Made by a program: the position numbers and the translations under genes | Shown here: in pieces, positions 17,192-28,222 of the stretch | Numbering within the stretch: position 1 is the stretch's first letter | Layout of the letters: each line of letters opens with the position of its first letter | Notes under the pieces: model-generated | Database searches by the model: none | What the model was told of the DNA's origin: nothing | Seen by the model: only the letters and a program-made list of their open reading frames with translations | Assembly: GCA_030015575.1 (NCBI GenBank) | Contig: JASDDO010000026.1 | Location: 28,970,079 to 29,034,078, forward strand | Length of the DNA stretch: 64,000 bases | Direction of reading: 5' to 3' | From: Agapanthus africanus | Lineage: Eukaryota; Streptophyta; Magnoliopsida; Asparagales; Amaryllidaceae

Positions 17192-18646
17192 CTAAGAGTA
17201 TCTCCAATCTATATTATTATGTTGTGCGAAGCGACTGAGTTTGTGACTTTTATAGGCTGGCCCGTTATCAGAGATAATCCACCACGGAGTGCCGAACCGG
17301 TAGAGGACATGTGTCCGGAAGAAATAGAGGATGTTCTCTTTCTTCACCTCCCTTAGCGGTACTGCTTCTGCCCACTTGGAGAAGTAATCGGTCGTTGCCA
17401 ATATCAACCGATGTCTCTTGGATGATTCCAGCTCAATGGGCCTGATAATATCAGTTCCCCACATCTCGAACGACCAACTGGCTATCGTTGGGTGTAGTGG
17501 ATTTGGATGCTGGTGGATGAGGTCCCCATGAATTTGGCACGAGTGATACTGTTTAGCATATTCGAGACATTCCTGAATCATTGTGGGCCAATAGTAGCCC
17601 ATTCTCTTAATCTTCAGCTTCATCTTGGGCCCAGCCTGATAGGAATTGCAAAGTTCGTCGTGAGTTTCTTGGACGACCCTTCTCGCTTCTTCTGGTCCCA
17701 AGCATCTCAGCCACAGAGAGTCGAATGATCTCTTATAAAGAGTATCAATGACGAAGGCGAAAGACAGGGCTCGCTTCATGAGCTGATGTCTTGACGACGC
17801 GTCTTTGGGTGTTTGATGGGACTTGAAGTAATCTATGAAGACTTCTCTCCAATCCTTAGCCTGTTCTTCTTCCTCTATTTGGAAGGCCGCTTGTTTGGTC
17901 GCTTCCTTTTCTTCAGAAGACTCCTGAGATATTTCTGCTGGCGCGAGAATCCAGCCGCTTTGCACAATGATCCTTACGTCATCAAGGTTTTCGTCGGCCA
18001 GTTCTTTAGCGAGTTTGGCTAGCGCATCCGCCTTGCTATTTTCTGCACGCGGTATGCTTTCCAGGATGTAGGAGGGAATTTGTGTCAGTAATTGCTGCAC
18101 TCTTTCACCATATTTCACTAACTCTGGCTTGCACGTCTGGTAGTCGCCATTTACTTGGCGAACAACCAGCTGGGAGTCTCCATATATAAGGAGGTTTTCG
18201 ATCCCCATGTCGACAGCGATCTCAAGACCTGCTATCAAATCTTCATATTCCGCTTCGTTGTTTGTTCTTGGCTCCGTTAAGGACAGGGCGAAACGTATTA
18301 TCCCTGCTTGCGGAGTCACGAAGATAAGGCCCACCCCAGCTTTAATTATAGGGGTGTTTTGATTTCGCTTTTTCATGGATGTTGCTCCATCGAAGTAGAG
18401 TTCCCATCGGGCATTATTTCCTTCTTCCTCCTTGTCGATTGCATCGAAAGCGTGTTCATCTGGCAATTCGCAATTTAAGGGAGAGTCAGCTGGTATTGGA
18501 TGTTCAGCGAGGAAGTCAGCGATGGCCTGGACCTTTACTGCCTTGAGGGGTTGATATGTTATCGAGAACTCCATCAGGATGAGGGCCCATTTGGCAAGCT
18601 TTCCCGTTAGTATGGCTCTTGACATCAAATATTTGAGAGGATCCAC
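17192..18646 (-). pseudogene. Tat-B2 second RNase H plus integrase N-terminal half
   Basis: A 484-codon frame. Residues ~80-230 form a second, archaeal-like RNase H, with WELYFDGAT (D86), TEPRTNNEAEYE (E131/E133), IYGDSQLVV (D157) and NSKADALAKLA, which is diagnostic of the Tat lineage. It is followed by integrase: a degenerate zinc site (the expected CHxC reads YHSC in KQYHSCQIHGD), WGTDIIRP with the first catalytic Asp and WIISDNGPAYKS with the second. The frame ends at a TAG inside integrase after DWRYS. The first ~50 residues are the remains of the ordinary gypsy RNase H. Confidence 0.85.
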
Positions 18647-18727
18647 CTTTGATATGAGATGACCTCCTGTGCCAAGGCGTAGTGCCTGAGCTTAGTTATC
18701 GCGAAGATCAGTGCCAGGCAATGCTTT

Positions 18728-19813
18728 TCAATGGGGGAGTAGCTGTTTTCTGCCCCAAGAATGACTCGACTCAAATAGTAGAGATCTCTCTCCTTTCCTT
18801 GATCGTTCTCCTGTGCCCATAGCGCCTAGAGAACCTTCAAGGGCTGTCGTGTACAGGATGAGGGGATTTCCCTTGACCGGGGCGGTTAGTACTAGCGGGT
18901 TCTGCAGATATTGCTTGATTTCATCCAGTGCACTCTTGAATTTACGGTCCCAAATGAACGGGGTTCCCTTCTTCATTAGATGGCTGTAGGGGCGGCATTT
19001 GCCGGAGTGGTTAGCTATGAACCGTCGGATATACGCGAGCTTTCCTTGGAGAGACCGCAGTTGCTTAAGAGTCCTTGGCGAAGGCATTTCCATAATCGCC
19101 TTGATCTTTGATGGGTCTATTTCGATGCCTCGATGTCGTACGATGAATCCCAGGAAATTTCCTGAGGAGACTCCAAACGTGCATTTAAGAGGGTTCATCT
19201 TCAGGTTATATTTCCGAAGACGTTGGAACACTATCTTCAAATGCTCCCATTGTTTCTCGTACGATTTGCTTTTCACCATGAGGTCGTCGATATAACATTC
19301 GACAATCTCATGTATGAGGTCATCAAAGATCTTTGTCATGCCCCTCTAGTAGGTAGCGCCTACGTTCTTCAAGGCTAAGGGCATCACCTTATAGCAGAAT
19401 ATACCTAGCGGAGTCCGGAAGGCAGTATGCTTTCGGTCTTCAGGATGCATTTTTATTTGATTGTAGCCTGAAGATTCATCCATGAAGGAGAAGACCTCGT
19501 GAGTGGACGTGTTATCGATCATCAGCTCGGTAATAGGTACTGGGAAGTCATCCTTCGGGCAAGCCTTGTTGAGGTCCCAAATGTCCACGCATTTGCATAC
19601 TGTCCCATTCTTCATCATCACTGGGACAATGTTGGCGATCCAGTCGGGATATTGAACTTCTTGGATGAATCCGTAATCGATTAGTTTCTTGACTTCGGCA
19701 TTGATACTCATTTCAAGTTCGAGCCGCATTCTTCTGGACGCCTGCTTGACTGGCTTAACGTTCGGCGATATGGCCAATTTATGCACCGCTATTTCAGGAT
19801 CTAATCCCGGCAT
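18728..19813 (-). pseudogene. Tat-B2 reverse transcriptase
   Basis: Two minus-strand frames split by a stop near 19343. The first (19346-19813) begins MPGLDPEIAVHKLAI and contains LNKACPKDDFPVP and FMDESSGYNQIKM, where the first catalytic Asp is in FMDE. The second (18728-19339) has the catalytic YIDD box in CYIDDLMVKS, then NFLGFIVRHRGIEIDPSKIK and the connection domain. The motif VCVDYRDLNKA is altered to CKCVDIWDLNKA, probably by substitution. RT and the ordinary RNase H join around 18650-18727, where the frame is lost. Confidence 0.85.
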
Positions 19814-19846
19814 CTCGGAGTAGTTCCATGCAAAGCAGTCATTATA

Positions 19847-20075
19847 CTACGTAAGCACGTCTTTTAGTGTAGCCACCTGCTCTTTGGACAGCAGCTCACC
19901 GACGAACGTTGGCCTCAGGTCATTTTCTGTCCTCAAGTCGATTTTTCTCAGATTGTCTGTCATGCTGTGTATCCCATCTTCCAGCTCTTTTGGCGCCGAT
20001 GGAAATTCTGAGATCACCTTGTCCTCATCTTCATTTTTGAAGCACTGGGAGAGGTGGTCCACATTCTCATGCTTT
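19847..20075 (-). pseudogene. Tat-B2 protease-RT spacer, RT-proximal part
   Basis: Codons with the Tat spacer signature (EFPSAPKELEDG, then KIDLRTENDLRPTFVGELLS) align with Tat-C at about 39290-39420. It should run directly into RT but is separated by a stop near 19846. Upstream it is interrupted by a foreign gag-like segment. Confidence 0.7.
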
Positions 20076-20079
20076 CCCT

Positions 20080-20790
20080 CCTTTGAGATTGTTATTACGT
20101 GACAGGTACGAGTTCATTTCCAAGCTCGATGTTGATCCGGACTTTCCCTCACAGTGTAGGTTGCTCTTGGTCATGCTTTCATGGTGGGGCTACCTTCCAA
20201 TTGTCGGATAGAGCAAACCTGCCTTGCTGATACTCGTCTTCGACCCAGTCATTAAAGGTGAAGCAATCTTCAAGAGGATGTCCTATCGCTCGGTGGTAGG
20301 AGAAAGAAGCCGGATGATGGATCTCGTTTATTTGCTCAGGGTGCCGAGACTCCGGGAGTGTCATCATTTGATGCTTCATGACAAGGTTGAATATTTTCCT
20401 TGTCTTGCCTTGAGGGAAAGAGTATTCCCGAACCATCTTTTTCATAAAAGACGGATTCCAGCTGACTTTTTCTCGATTGCGTGGCTTCTTGGATCCACTT
20501 TGCTGTCTTCAAACGCCATTCCCGTTCTCGAACCTGTTGTTTGCTTTTGCGTCGGACTTTTCCCTTGCTACGAGAGCACACAACAGGTTTAGGATGAAGG
20601 GCATCGTCATCTTCTCTTTCTGTAAACTGCTGAATGATACGTTGCATCCTGGCTCTCGTAAGTGGCCATTTCGCGGCTATGGTCATCCTGAACCTTTTGA
20701 TCCGCTTCACTTATTAGCTTGTCAATCTGTTCTTAAAATGATGGACTTGGTATTCGTAGGGCGGTATTTCGCTCTGTTTCAACATTAGCG
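20080..20790 (-). pseudogene. Gag-type segment lying inside Tat-B2 pol
   Basis: Two overlapping, frame-shifted stretches (20336-20710 and 20179-20445) encode a basic region, then REYSFPQGKTRKIFNLVM and the knuckle-like SYHRAIGHPLEDC, followed by FNDWVEDEYQQGRFALSDNW. This is the gag C-terminal module seen at 25688-26128, but here it sits between the spacer halves at 20075 and 20800. Tat-C has no such segment at this position. It is either a duplication of the element's own gag or a fragment acquired from another copy. Confidence 0.6.
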
Positions 20791-21779
20791 CTATCTGGAG
20801 GGGCATTCCCTTCTCCACCGGAACCATTTATAACATAGCAACCATGGGATCGCTCCCGTTTCTTGGACCGAACATATCCAAGTCCCTTCGTCTCCATCCC
20901 CTCGTTGGGCATCTTTCGCTAAATCCCGGGAATATCCCAAATCTTGTTGTAGAACTGGGCTTGTCGAGTGGTTTGTTTGAAGGGTACGCCTTGGCATCTT
21001 ACCAGACGTTTCAATCCCTCTGCATAATATCTGGGCAGATGGATTGGTTGGAGCCTATTGATCGCAAAATCGGCACCATGCCGGACTTTTTTTTCTACCT
21101 TAGTCTCCGCAGATTGGTAGAAGAGGATCGCTTTTTCATCTTTTTGCCTAGGAGGAACGTAGAAGGTCTGTAGCTCTTGCTTGCCGTATGTGTCGAGTGC
21201 ATCAAGTTCTTTGTAATGGTGCTGCAGAACCATGGTGATTCGTAAGCTCTGATAAGCTCCAATTAAGATTTTTGTTGACGGACGAAAAGAGAATACTGTG
21301 TTGACTTCATCTTCAGAGTCGCTGCCAAAGACAAAATTAGGCGTAGATGGTCCTGGTCCGCTGCCTTGGGGTTGCCCCGGGAAGACCATCTCTTCATCAT
21401 CTTCGGTATCGCTCCCAAAGATTGGGATGGTGGCGATGACTTTTTTTTATTCTCCGGTTTACGGCATCTTTCCATGTCTTCGAATTCTGGTAGGAAGTAC
21501 TTAGCGTCTTCATACTTGCGGACTTTATTTATAGAGAATGGGTTTAGCTCCCATATAACTGTGTACTCGAGGCCGTCTTTGAAGTACTTCATACACTGAT
21601 GTTGTGTAGAAGGGATGATATTGTACTCGTGTAACCAAGGCCGGCCGAGCAGACCGTTATAACAAGTCTTGGCGTCGATGACATGAAACTTGATGTCAGT
21701 GACGAGCATCCCGAAGCGTAATGTCAGTATTACGGACCCAAGCATCCGTGATGACTGCGAGTCAAACCCGGAGATAACA
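20791..21779 (-). pseudogene. Tat-B2 protease C-terminus and spacer to RT
   Basis: Just after the solo LTR the minus strand resumes with the protease tail: SRMLGSVILTLRFGM, VIDAKTCYNGLLGRPWLHEY and IIPSTQHQCMKY, matching Tat-C at 40300-40465. Acidic repeats follow (FGSDSEDEVNT), then YVPPRQKDEKAILFY and YNKIWDIPGI. Frameshifts occur near 21270-21380 and 20930. The LGRPWLH motif is the conserved C-terminal part of the retropepsin fold. Confidence 0.7.
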
Positions 21780-21784
21780 ATTTT

Positions 21785-23990
21785 TGTTAGTTATATGTAT
21801 GCCCTAGAGGCCATTACTGTACATGCGTTGTATATTGTAGTGGATGCTTGGATATATATAGGAAGGACTTTCTTGCTCGACATGATAATATGCTATCTGG
21901 TTACTCTTTATTTTAACATGTACTCTGATAGTCTCTATGTTACATGTTGATAAAGCCCTTAGGATGAGTACTTGACTACCAGGACTATGATGCAGATCAT
22001 ACTAGTGGGGACAGTGTAGTCGCCAAGTACATCCTTCAAATGTTCCTAGTCGTGGGAGTACCGAGACAGTGCATCGATACTCCAGAGTAGACTAGCGTAT
22101 GCGCTTCTTGACCCATATAATGGGCGATGGATGATCCCATATCCATTGGTGTTTGATATTAGAGAAGGTATACGGGTGCTCAGTGGAGACTGGGTACACT
22201 GGACGGACTCGCCGAGAACTCCCAGATGGTATTATACCTCACGTCAGATGGCAGTTCTCTGGTGACACCGGTACAGGTTAGTCTGTAGACCCGAGATAGT
22301 CATAGAGTCTTGTGTGATTCCCACTGTGCTTTGATTTCCATCATACCACGTCCAAGAGGGCGTGAAAAAAGGTGGCTTTTGGGTACAGTCCCGAATCACA
22401 TGGAGGCAATGAGCGATAGGAGGGGTTTCGTCTCTCCCGGTGTAGGGAGTTGATGTTGCGTTGTGTTCGATTGGCTATAACTGGAAATCCCTGGCCAGGG
22501 TTGCTGAGATTTACTGGTAAGTGTTATCAGTAGTTTCTCGAACTGGTATGGACCTCATATCTACACGACTTATCAAGCTATTAGGGTCTGACGTTTACCA
22601 CCCCTATACGAGATATGCGACATATCAGACGAAGAGACCGGACTGTACGGGAGTGTTACTGATTGGATTCGCAGGAGAATGTACAGGCTTGCTTGTTGAT
22701 TTTCTGATCGCTCAATACCTGGGTAGCTGTTACGTTTAGCTGACCGCTTGCAGCTTGTGGGTGTTTGATATGATCATCACCTACTGCCGGCGTATTGACG
22801 ATTCTTTAGAGTCCTACACAGAGGTTTCCTGGCTCAGGAAAAACGGAGTAGGAGCACATATATGATATGTGCGGGACCGAGAACAATACGTGTATGTGAT
22901 AGCATATTAGATTCTCGTGATATGAGATATCGGCCGGGTATATGTGATATAGCCGGGTCATCGGATCAAGTGTTGATTCGATGAACTGATGCAGATTATA
23001 TTAATCGGTTATTTGTGAAATAGCCGGATTATCGGATCAAGTGTTGATTCGATAATTTAATGTATAATTATATATTTGATATATTAAATTACATTAACTA
23101 ATATAAGCTCACTAATAGATTCTTTTTCTCACTCTGGTAATACATTGATATATATGTGATATATGTTAATTGTATTATTTTATTTTGTTGCAAAATATAT
23201 TATATATGTGATATATAATATTGTAACAAGTTAAGATTACAAATGCAACATGTTTTGTGGAGTTTAAACATGGTTAGGGTTTGGATTACGGTTAAACCTT
23301 CTTGAAGCTTCTAGAAGCTTTGCTTTTGTTTTTAACTAAAGATATTTTCTAAAGATATTTTGGTTGATATTTGTTAACCCAACCAACCCTTCACCATGGT
23401 TAAGTCTCTACATGGGTTAAGTTATCATGCTTAACCCATGGTTGCATTTCTAACCTCACTAGATTTCATTATTCATCACAAAAGGATTGATCGTCTTCTT
23501 TCTTCTTCTTCCTTGCATGAAAAGCTTTCTAGCCTTTTGTGAAGTGATGAAAATGAGTGAGAAATAGAAAATAAATGAGAGCTAAATTCCTACTTCATCA
23601 TCCTCATCTATTCTAGCCACTTAGATTAGGGTGTTTGCTTTGCTAATACTTGATTAGCAAAGCAAGAGCTTGGATTTGAGTTTCTTCAAGGTAGATTATC
23701 TTTGTTATCGAAGATCGGAAGCAGGCTTGCATCTTTTTTTTGTGGAGCCTCTCAAGAGTCCGGATACTCGATGATCGCAGCGAAGGGACCTCAACACGGA
23801 GCTTTAGAAGTGAAGGAACGGACTACAAAGGTTGTAATCCCTAACTCTTAGAAGTAAAGTTGTTTACTTGCTTTGTTTCGTCTAATCTCTAGTCTAAGAT
23901 ATTGGTTAGGGTTGTTCGGCACGTCTAAAATTTAAATCGGGCATGATTGATGCCTTGTAGACCCTTGTGAGAGTGCATAGTAACTTTACA
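21785..23990. mobile_element. Solo LTR (2.2 kb), copy 1, inserted in Tat-B2 protease
   Basis: Begins TGTTAG and ends TTTACA (TGT...ACA), flanked by ATTTT at 21780-21784 and 23991-23995. It has no coding capacity. It aligns along its length with 54099-56229, for example at GTATGC(C/T)CTAGA(G/A)GCCATTA and CTTTCTTGCTCGACATGATA near the left end. Removing it with one ATTTT gives a continuous protease frame, which confirms the ends. The form is that of a solo LTR left by intra-element recombination; the parent family is unknown and might be Ty1/copia or gypsy. Confidence 0.8.
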
Positions 23991-23995
23991 ATTTT

Positions 23996-24139
23996 GTCCC
24001 GCGCCAGGTATTGAACGTTCATGCAAATCTCCTTCAACACTCTCACATTGAGAAGGTTGACGGAGGGCCCGTTGTCAACCAGGATCTTCCCTATCTTGAT
24101 ATCGTGGCAGTACACAGTGACAGACGGTTGTTCTCGCAC
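23996..24139 (-). pseudogene. Tat-B2 aspartic protease, active-site part
   Basis: Reads DIKIGKILVDNGPSVNLLNV, with the catalytic triad position as D-N-G rather than D-S/T-G, then VRVLKEICMNV and YLARDKIV, where the solo LTR interrupts it. The homologous part of Tat-C has IDPGSSMNIMN. A frameshift near 24130 separates it from the upstream gag-protease linker. Confidence 0.75.
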
Positions 24140-24660
24140 GTTCCGAGGAAAAGATCTTCATCGCTGAATGTGATGTCGGCTATGTGAACTTCTTCCAACT
24201 CGTCCTTCATCTTTTCTTCTGCTAGGAAGGCTTGAAACTGGTCGGGCTCTTGTAATGCCTTGATCAGAGAATCTTGTGCCGCTTTGGACAGGAGGAGAGT
24301 ATCCAGTATGCTCAGTTGCGAGGGTATCTTCCTCAGGTGCGCCAGGACATTGTAATCCACATTGTTTTTCTTAGGTGGGTCCTTAGCTGGGAGCTCTTCG
24401 ACGACTCTATCATCGAGGGCAATTTCCTCGGGGACCTTTTCTTTCCCCTTGTCTCTCTTACCTGAACCTTTGTTTGAGGGTCTGAGATTCCTTTCAGGTA
24501 ACGTAAGATTACGCAGCTGAATGTTCTCGCATTTCTTCACCTCTTCTTCTTTTCCAGAAGTGGATTCCTTGAAGAGAGGGATGGGGGCCATTTCTTCGTC
24601 CGAATCGCTCCCGAAGGTATGAACTTGAGATTTTCCTTTTGTTGGGATGGCATCAACCAT
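24091..24660 (-). pseudogene. Tat-B2 gag-protease linker
   Basis: A 189-codon frame with an acidic FGSDSDEEMAP repeat and a lysine-rich stretch (GSGKRDKGKEKVPEE). It then has the conserved Tat motif NVDYNVLAHLRKIPSQLSIL followed by LSKAAQDSLIKAL and ITFSDEDLFLGT. The same order occurs in Tat-C (about 40760-41080) and Tat-C2 (28769-29100). It lies immediately upstream of protease in the polyprotein. Confidence 0.75.
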
Positions 24661-24744
24661 ATGACAGTTACCGGCTGTTCCTTTACGCCCGTCTATCGTG
24701 CTTCTCTACTCCCGACGGGCTTTGCGCTTCATTCGCTTGAAGTG

Positions 24745-25233
24745 TTATCGGTGGGCCACGTATCCCTGCCACCACTTCTTGAAGGCATTGCACTCTTCGG
24801 TAGGATGTATGACCCTCCGATGGTATAAGCAGTGTTTTGGATGTACATCCGATTCCTCAGGGCACGTAATCCTGGGAGTATTTCCTTCGAAAGGTGGCAG
24901 CTTCATTCCCATTGACAGAGCTTTGGCAAACCGTTTCCTCGTCTTAAACATGCTTTTGTCTGCCGCGGGTATGCTTCGATCAAGTTGGAGTACTTTATGA
25001 CTCTTCCTTGCCGCGGCTCTTTCATCCTGACGCTGACGCTTGGCCTTTTCGTATATGGTCGTTTCACGCTCTCGGTCAGCCTTGCTCTTTTGAAGGGCTT
25101 CGTTCAACAGTTTATCGATCAGGTCGTCTGACGGTTCCAGGGATTTTGACTCTGGTCCTGCCCCCAATTCCTCTGTGTTGCTTTCCGACCCTGAGGGAGC
25201 TTCTTCGTCTCTTAAAGACAAGTGGGAGACCAT
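24745..25233 (-). pseudogene. Tat-B2 second zinc-knuckle-like module
   Basis: A 162-codon frame with a long charged, probably coiled-coil segment (LNEALQKSKADRERETTIYE) and then KTRKRFAKALSMGMKLPPFE and CLYHRRVIHPTEEC, an intact CX2HX4HX4C array. It follows a first knuckle module at 25688-26128, so the polyprotein carries at least two in tandem. Tat-C has only one at the corresponding place. Confidence 0.65.
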
Positions 25234-25383
25234 GTGTCAACTCGATATATACTCCTCAGGTTCTTCTGACAATTCGTTCCCATCATCATTGTCACTGTCT
25301 TCGTTCTCAAGAATATGCTTAAGGAACTCTTCAAGTATGACCGGGGTCCGCGCCTTCTAGTTGTACTCCTCCAACACGTCGAT

Positions 25384-26128
25384 TTATTTTTGCAAACCCG
25401 TACGAGTGTCGTCAAGCTGCGTAGGCTTTTTAGTCTTCTTATTTTTCCTCGAACACTTTGCAGGCCTGACCTCGGTGTTTTGTCCATTGATACCAACTTT
25501 CGTTGTTGGGCACAGTTTCAGCATCCCCTCAATGATCTCGGGCTCCAACGAGCTTTTCCACCTGATCGCTGGGCATGCTTGAAGATCTTTCAGCATTCTT
25601 TTAGTTTTAGCCGAAAGGACAATCTCCCACGGAGCTTCTTCTACAAATGAGCACGATGCCCGGCGTGTCCACCTTTTTAGGAGTGTACTACTGTGGCGGG
25701 TTTACCTTCCAGTTTTCGGGCAGAGCGAACTTGCCTAGTTGATACTGGTCCTCAACCCAGTTTTTGAAGACGTAGCAATCTTCAATTAGGTAGCCCATTA
25801 TTCTATGGTACGGGCAGTAGTTAGGACTGTTGACGTCACCAGGCTGCAGCGGGCGTCTCGGATCTGGAAGAGTGATGTACCTGTTACGCACTGCCAGTTT
25901 GAATAGTCTCCTCGTTTTATCCCGGGGAAGTGAGTAAGGACGTCTCAACTTCTCTTCGAGGGATTGACTTGTGTTTCTTTGGCGAGCGATCGGTTTTGGG
26001 TCACTCGGTTTTGGTTGAGCGTTGGCAACGAAGGTCGCTTTCCCTTTGCCCTTTTCATTCCGGAGATCCGTTTTTGAAGAGGACGGCCTATGGCCCATCT
26101 GGTCCATTTGGGACATCTTGTCGATCAA
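25384..26128 (-). pseudogene. Tat-B2 gag C-terminal part with first knuckle module
   Basis: The upstream frame (25688-26128) has a basic linker, SLEEKLRRPYSLPRDKTRRL, LPDPRRPLQPGDVNSPNY and the knuckle-like CPYHRIMGYLIEDC, in which the expected second His is Tyr. FKNWVEDQYQLGKFALPENW follows. After a stop the frame at 25384-25596 gives MLKDLQACPAIRWKSSLEPE and a lysine-rich tail. The matching Tat-B copy is at 5604-6119. Confidence 0.75.
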
Positions 26129-26131
26129 GGT

Positions 26132-26905
26132 CTAGAAGATGGTCAGGTTGAAGAACATCATAAATTTGGATATAGTCTCCTGAGGATCAAGGGTCCCCAC
26201 GAACATACCCGCAGAAGGAGCTTCTTCTATGCGTTGTTTGCATTTTGACCATAGGTTCCGCCATCGAATTGCGTATTGAACCCAGGTTTCTCCCAGTTTC
26301 ACCCTGGCATTGATCAATGCGGTGATCGGGGTGCGCTCGCTTGCGCTTGCGAAACGCTGTGTGAATAGCAGCTCCATTTCTGTGAACGTTTTAATGGAGT
26401 CATTCGGAAGCTCCGAATACCATTCAAATGCTGTCTCTGCCAAACTGCCGACGAATTGGCGAAACAAAAGTTTGTTGTCGCCTCCAGTATTGCCGCATAG
26501 AACTCTGAATTGAGCCACGTGCTGATGGGGATTGCCTCTCCCTTTATACACATGGAATTTATGGATCGTATATCCTGGCGGGTACTTGATTTCATCGTAC
26601 CAGCCTGGATAAGGTCGCCCGGTTCTGACGACTTAGCTAGCCGCTTCGCTTGCCTGATGAGCTCATATTTGTTGAGCTATGTAGTCGTCAAGGGAAGCCT
26701 TGGAGATCGTTTCTTCATTGGCTGCTGAGAAAGCCTATGGAGGATTTGACGTTTCCCCTCTGTCGTCTACAATGATTACTGGAGGGTCTTCGGCTGGAGG
26801 ATCCGGTTGGATCATCATCCCAACCATGTCTTGGAATAGAAGCGCCATTTGTTTTATATTAACCACTTGTTCCGCGGCCTCTTTATCTTTCTTTTCAAGC
26901 ACCCT
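26132..26905 (-). pseudogene. Tat-B2 gag capsid core
   Basis: Frame 26132-26551 carries HQHVAQFRVLCGNTGGDNKL, LLFRQFVGSLAETAFEWYSE, VQYAIRWRNLWSK and FVGTLDPQETISKF. The upstream codons (to 26905, with stops) give the YPGWYDEIKYPPGY-like entry to the core and an acidic linker. It is collinear with Tat-B at 6306-7211 and Tat-C at 41900-42600. Confidence 0.8.
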
Positions 26906-28214
26906 TCATAGGAATTCGGTGTCGGTCTCCTGCTCCTGGCGTTGTTCCGACGATACTTCCGGGCTTTCTTTCTGCCCAGTGAATGCGGACATCCTTGTCA
27001 AAATCTCCTGGAACTTTTGTTGTTGCTCCTGAGCTTTTGTCACCGATCGTGTGAGTGGTCGATAACCCATGGAAGTATGGCTTTCCTCTTTTCCGGAAGT
27101 CATGTACACCGTGTGTACTACTATGCCCCCAGACTTGGGACGTTTGGGTCCACTGCCTTTGATATTTTCCGCCGGTGGTAGGAGATTCTCAGGCCTTCTC
27201 TTTTTATGGGAAGTCGAAGTTGAGGGGGCCGTTGCAGCAGGCAACCATGCAGATGATACCTCCCGTGGTATAATGGAGGGATGATCCTCCTCTTGCCGAG
27301 CCTTCGTCTTCTTCGGCCGGCGAGAGTAATCTTTGTCAATTATAGAGTCTTGGACCTTCTGCCAGACTCTGTGCATCTTGAAGGACAACCGCTGAGGAGG
27401 TTGTTCTGGCTTCACCTGTGTCATGCTTTCAGCAGGCGGAGGAGTCTTCTTCAATATGGCGGTTGGAGAATTTTTGCGCACCCTCCTGAGCTGCTCGAAG
27501 CTGTTCCCAGTTGGAACGGCAGCGTCAATTTCCACCATTGGAGCTGGTGGGGTAAGTCCAGAGAGGGAACTGCCCCCAGCCTTACTTACTCGGCACCAGT
27601 AGAGACGTCGAGCATGTCGTGTAGATGAGACCACCTCTGTTGTGGAAGTGACCTCGTTATGCCCCCTGCTTTGATGATAGGCTGCTGTCGGTGTCAGCCT
27701 GTCAAAGATTGACGTTCACTGAGAGGAAACGGTCAATCTGTCGAAGCAGACTTTCTGGCAGGGAAGCATTTTTAACAACCTCACCTGCAGCAGGAGTTGG
27801 AACGGCCAGTCTTACGAAAACCGATCATCTGGCAGGAGAAGCCCCTTTGACGACTTCGTCTGTCGGAACTGGAATGTCTATCTGCTTCGGGATAACCGCT
27901 TCAGGTATTGCGAGTCTCTTTGCGGGCCCACTGGAGCTGTGGCTCAGCCTGTTAAAGACCGAGGCATTGGAATTGAACGACCCATTGAGAGGGGCCGTGG
28001 TAGTTGCAAGCCGATCAAAGACCGACCTCTTTGGAACCTCCTGTGATGGCACTAAAGCGTTGAAGCTCACTAGAGGGAGCATGGTCCCGAAGAACAATCC
28101 AGTGGTGGCCTGAGTCACCTGTTCCACTGGCATGGCGAAGATGGAGGCCGGTTGGGGCCCGTAAGTCACTCCTCCAATCGGGGCGGAGCGAGAGTTGCTA
28201 TTGCAGTTAATGCA
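26906..28214 (-). pseudogene. Tat-B2 gag N-terminal region
   Basis: Two minus-strand frames (27825-28214 and 26906-27634) encode the long, low-complexity N-terminal domain. It includes GGVTYGPQPASIF, TTGLFFGTMLPLVSF, repeated VFNRL/VFDRL boxes, LTPPAPMVEIDAAVPTGNSF and a Pro-rich KKTPPPAES segment, ending in EQRQEQETDTEFL. They match Tat-B at 47961-49063. The natural start Met is replaced by Val at the fusion with Tat-C2 at about 28215. Confidence 0.75.
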
Positions 28215-28222
28215 GCTGGAGG
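28211..28222 (-). other. Junction between Tat-C2 protease region and Tat-B2 gag
   Basis: On the minus strand the Tat-C2 sequence (matching Tat-C up to PTEDRVA) switches at about this point to the first codons of the Tat-B2 gag. Both parents have TGGC near the joint (ATGGC at the Tat-B start codon), suggesting microhomology. The reading frame runs straight through, in an uninterrupted 179-codon frame (27825-28364). Confidence 0.7.

Noticed and set aside
22521..22739. 72-codon frame inside solo LTR copy 1
   Set aside because: Not conserved as an open frame in copy 2 and has no recognisable domain.
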